A DNA stretch of 8,352 bases from positions 1 through 8,352 of the forward strand of contig WLKR01000037.1 of NCBI GenBank assembly GCA_009701115.1, in the 5' to 3' direction. Positions 6,381-8,352 of this stretch are shown here, in pieces (the first letter of the stretch is position 1; the number at the start of each line of letters is the position of its first letter). The translations under genes and the position numbers were made by a program. This stretch comes from Actinomycetota bacterium. Lineage in GTDB: Bacteria; Actinomycetota; Acidimicrobiia; Acidimicrobiales; RAAP-2. The notes beneath the pieces were generated by a model. The model saw nothing but the letters and a program-made list of their open reading frames with translations, searched no databases and was not told the DNA's origin.

Positions 6381-7592
6381 ATGTACCAGTGGTCCGAAGA
6401 ACACCAGGCCATCATCCAGGTGATGCGCAGCTTCGTCGACAAGGAGATTCGTCCCCACCTCGACGAGATTGAGTACGAAGGCGTTCCTCCGTACGACATC
6501 ATCCGAAAGATGTACGACGTCTTTGGGCTGAAGGAAATGGCGAAGGAGAACTTCGCCAAGATGCTCGAGAAGAAAAAGACTGGTGAAGAATCCAGCGTTC
6601 GACGCGGTGGCGGCGACCCCGGTGCCCAGTTGATCTCGACCATTGAACTCTGTCGCGTGAGCCCCGGCCTCGTGACCTCAATGGGCGTTTCCACGGGACT
6701 CGCCGGCGGCACCATCAACAAGCTCGGTACGCCGGCGCAGATGGAACGTTGGGGCCTCGACCTCATGACCTTTGACAAGGTCGGCGCTTGGGCCATCACG
6801 GAGCCAGACTCTGGTTCCGACGCCCTGGGTGGCATGACCACTACGGCCCGCCGCGACGGTGATGAGTACATCATCAACGGTTCGAAGACCTGGATCACCA
6901 ACGGGCCCTTCGCCGACACCATCGTGCTCTACGCGAAGCTCGACGACGGCTCCGGTGAAGACATGCGTAACCGCAAGGTCTTGACCTTCGTCCTCGACAA
7001 GGGCATGCCCGGTCTCGAACAGAGCAAGCCCATGCGCAAGATGGGTCAGAAGGCCTCGCCGACTGGCACCTTGTTCATGACCGACGTCCGCGTCGGTAAG
7101 GACCGTTTGCTCGGTGAGACTGAAGACCCCAAGGGTGGCGGTCGTAGCAGCGCTAAGGACAACTTCGTTTCCGAGCGCGCCGGCGTGGCCTCAATGTCGC
7201 TCGGTGTTATCGAAGAGTGCCTCAAGCTCTCAATCGATTACGCGAAGAACCGTAAGCTCTGGAACAAGCCCATTTCGGACTTCCAGTTGATTCAACTCAA
7301 GTTGGCCAACATGGAAGTTGCGCGCGTCAACGTGCAGAACATGGTCTTCCAGTTCATTGAGCGGTCCGTCAACAACGCGCCGACCTCAATGGCTGAAGCA
7401 TCCGCGATGAAGCTCTACTCCGCGCAGGCTGCCTGCCAGGTTGCCGATGAAGCAATCCAGCTGTTTGGTGGCAATGGCTACGTGTCCGAGTACCGCGTGG
7501 AGCAGCTTTCCCGCGACGCTCGCGTACTGCGTATTTATGCCGGAACTGACGAAATTCAAGTTGGCGCGATCGCTAAGGACCTGCTCCGATAA
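6381..7592 (+). CDS. Acyl-CoA dehydrogenase with catalytic Glu at the isovaleryl/long-chain position
   Basis: The 403-residue flavoenzyme would oxidise an acyl-CoA to the 2-enoyl-CoA and pass electrons to ETF. AWAITEPDSGSD (136-147) and TWITNG (170-175) contact FAD and substrate; QLFGGNGY (360-367) and RDARVLRIYAGTDEIQ (378-393) complete the C-terminal helical domain. In medium-chain enzymes the base is the Glu of YEGT; here that residue is A387. E265 in VSERAGVA aligns with the Glu of isovaleryl-CoA and human long-chain dehydrogenases: both have G at +10 and R at +26 (R291). The usual RKxFGKPI is RKLWNKPI, and a charged segment (about 56-80) lies where the VPEEYGG region normally sits. ATG at 6381 has GAGAGG (6368-6373) seven bases upstream, inside the end of the previous gene. 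Branched-chain or long-chain substrates are suggested by the Glu position, not proven. Confidence 0.92.
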   Translation: MYQWSEEHQAIIQVMRSFVDKEIRPHLDEIEYEGVPPYDIIRKMYDVFGLKEMAKENFAKMLEKKKTGEESSVRRGGGDPGAQLISTIELCRVSPGLVTSMGVSTGLAGGTINKLGTPAQMERWGLDLMTFDKVGAWAITEPDSGSDALGGMTTTARRDGDEYIINGSKTWITNGPFADTIVLYAKLDDGSGEDMRNRKVLTFVLDKGMPGLEQSKPMRKMGQKASPTGTLFMTDVRVGKDRLLGETEDPKGGGRSSAKDNFVSERAGVASMSLGVIEECLKLSIDYAKNRKLWNKPISDFQLIQLKLANMEVARVNVQNMVFQFIERSVNNAPTSMAEASAMKLYSAQAACQVADEAIQLFGGNGYVSEYRVEQLSRDARVLRIYAGTDEIQVGAIAKDLLR

Positions 7593-7631
7593 CAGTCGGT
7601 TCTCTTTGCGGGAACAGGCTGGAAGGCAACT

Positions 7632-7687
7632 GTCGATATTTGGCGGCGGGGTGATCAGTAGTGACGCCTCTGCCGCCAGAAATCGGC
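7632..7687 (+). terminator. Long imperfect hairpin after the acyl-CoA dehydrogenase gene, possible terminator without U-tract
   Basis: TGGCGGC (7641-7647) pairs perfectly with GCCGCCA (7672-7678). The stem extends inward (7648-7653 with 7665-7670, one bulged T at 7671, two G-U pairs) and outward (7632-7640 with 7679-7687, one A-A mismatch), giving about 22 pairs and an 11-base loop. It begins 40 bases after the stop codon. No T-run follows, so it is either the U-less type of terminator often proposed for actinobacteria, an mRNA 3' stabiliser, or a structured leader of the next gene. Confidence 0.45.
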
Positions 7688-7694
7688 CCAACTG

Positions 7695-7714
7695 GAACGT
7701 AGCCATCTACGTTT
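7695..7714 (+). terminator. Second hairpin with short T tail, possible terminator or operator
   Basis: AACGTAG (7696-7702) pairs with CTACGTT (7707-7713) around a CCAT loop, with an additional G-U pair at the base (7695/7714). TTT at 7712-7714 is partly inside the stem, so the U-tract is weak. It lies 7 bases after the longer hairpin. As DNA it is also a 20-bp palindrome upstream of the GH3 gene. A third small stem, GACC-gag-GGTC, follows at 7730-7740. Confidence 0.35.
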
Positions 7715-7743
7715 CTGCACATACGAAGTGACCGAGGGTCTTC

Positions 7744-7758
7744 TAAACTCTTGGTTTA
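7744..7758. promoter_or_regulatory. Inverted repeat upstream of the GH3 gene, candidate operator
   Basis: TAAAC (7744-7748) and GTTTA (7754-7758) are perfect arms around a 5-base centre, 27 bases before the GTG start. The spot is right for an operator over a promoter. Genes for secreted beta-glucosidases are often under sugar-responsive repressors, but this site lacks the central CG of a typical LacI-family operator. Confidence 0.3.
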
Positions 7759-7785
7759 ACTTCCTCAACGCACGATAGGGACTAC

Positions 7786-8352
7786 GTGAACGCTGTGCGG
7801 TACCGACTGATAAGCGCCTTGACGCTCACCATTTGCGCACTCGCCGCCACTCCGCTCATCAGTCGCGCGGTGGCTCAGACCGACCCCACCGCCTGCCCCA
7901 TAAACACGTGGCCCACTTCGATAGCCGACCTCCCTTGGATGCAACAGAGTTACCAAGACCGCTACAGCCCGGAGCAGCTGGCGGCTCAAGTAGTGAACTG
8001 CGAAGAGCAGTTGCATCCCAGCAACGCCCTGGCCTCGGAAATTGCCCTCACCACGTTGCGTTTCGTGACCGGCACGCAGTGGCAGAACCAAAACAACTGG
8101 CTGACCGTGGTGGGGGCGCCCTATCGCTACATGCCGGACTTCAACTCGTTGGGGATTCCTTCGATCACACTCGAGGATGGCCCCGTAGGTATCCGATACC
8201 AACGCGCACCGGCCGCCTCACTGCCAACGACGTTTCCAAACGAGATGGCGCTAGCCGCCACAATGGACACCAGTGTCGCTGCGGCCTACGGTGATCAGCT
8301 CGGCATCGAAGCTTCACTGCTGAACTACCAGGGCATCCAGGCGCCCGACCTC
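7786..8352 (+). CDS. Secreted glycoside hydrolase family 3 (beta-glucosidase-like), 5' part, cut by the window end
   Basis: The reading frame runs without a stop from GTG 7786 to the window edge (189 codons, incomplete). The N-terminus (MNAVRYRL, then a hydrophobic stretch 8-25) is a Sec signal peptide with likely cleavage after AVA (28-30). The mature part carries the GH3 N-domain pattern: LGIPSITLEDGPVGIR (122-137), SLPTTFPNEMALAATMD (145-161), a YGDQLGIEA helix (168-176) and APDL (186-189), which in the family leads into the NxxRxPxxGRNFE region, just outside the window. GH3 enzymes release glucose or similar sugars from the non-reducing ends of beta-linked glycans. An AGGG (7777-7780) lies five bases upstream of the GTG; the first in-frame stop upstream is at 7744-7746, and no better start lies between. 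The catalytic Asp and Glu are not in view. C37 and C72 could form a disulfide. Exact substrate unknown. Confidence 0.85.
   Translation, partial: MNAVRYRLISALTLTICALAATPLISRAVAQTDPTACPINTWPTSIADLPWMQQSYQDRYSPEQLAAQVVNCEEQLHPSNALASEIALTTLRFVTGTQWQNQNNWLTVVGAPYRYMPDFNSLGIPSITLEDGPVGIRYQRAPAASLPTTFPNEMALAATMDTSVAAAYGDQLGIEASLLNYQGIQAPDL

Noticed and set aside
6353..6922. Minus-strand open frame (189 codons) opposite the acyl-CoA dehydrogenase
   Set aside because: Ser/Pro-rich antisense translation with no domain. The other strand encodes clear FAD and substrate motifs.
7765..8294. Open frames on both strands over the GH3 start region (plus frame from 7833, minus frame 7765-8202)
   Set aside because: Neither gives a recognisable protein. 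The frame beginning with GTG at 7786 gives a signal peptide and GH3 motifs, so the others are shadows.
1..8352. CRISPR arrays, insertion sequences, toxin-antitoxin or phage genes
   Set aside because: Read for repeats and hallmark proteins on both strands; no spaced repeats, transposase motifs, terminal repeats or small toxin-like pairs were found.

Overview
The window reads as ordinary chromosomal DNA from a GC-rich (about 60%) bacterium, most likely an actinobacterium and perhaps of the Acidimicrobiia type. The reasons are frequent GTG starts, strong G/C preference at third codon positions, a MarP-type membrane serine protease (a family typical of Actinobacteria), a nitrobindin-like beta-barrel protein, and a pirin start laid out like an actinobacterial leaderless transcript. 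The taxonomic placement is inference; no marker gene here settles it.

Layout from left to right. A possible gene tail (1-51) is followed by a tRNA-Ser(CGA) with encoded CCA (139-226), a 7-bp hairpin and an excellent rho-independent terminator (258-291). A minus-strand pirin gene (301-1266) diverges from a plus-strand gabT-like aminotransferase gene (1359-2693). Two minus-strand genes in one probable operon follow: a divergent aldehyde dehydrogenase superfamily protein (3853-5598) and then a MarP-like protease (2686-3840). The last 8 bases of the protease gene overlap the last 8 bases of gabT. A 213-bp divergent control region (5599-5811) with inverted repeats leads to a plus-strand pair only 2 bp apart: a nitrobindin/FABP-like beta-barrel protein (5812-6378) and an acyl-CoA dehydrogenase (6381-7592). 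A 193-bp gap packed with hairpins precedes a secreted glycoside hydrolase family 3 gene (7786 to the window edge), which starts with GTG and is cut by the end of the window.

The genes fit a heterotroph using amines (GABA transamination), acyl-CoA or branched-chain compounds, aldehydes and plant or algal glucans. GabT would make succinic semialdehyde, and the aldehyde dehydrogenase two genes away is a possible but unproven consumer of it. No mobile element, CRISPR array or defence system is visible. The points most worth a second look are the beta-barrel/acyl-CoA dehydrogenase pair, the LuxC-like features of the aldehyde dehydrogenase and its pairing with a MarP protease, the relocated catalytic glutamate of the acyl-CoA dehydrogenase, and the structured leader before the GH3 gene.
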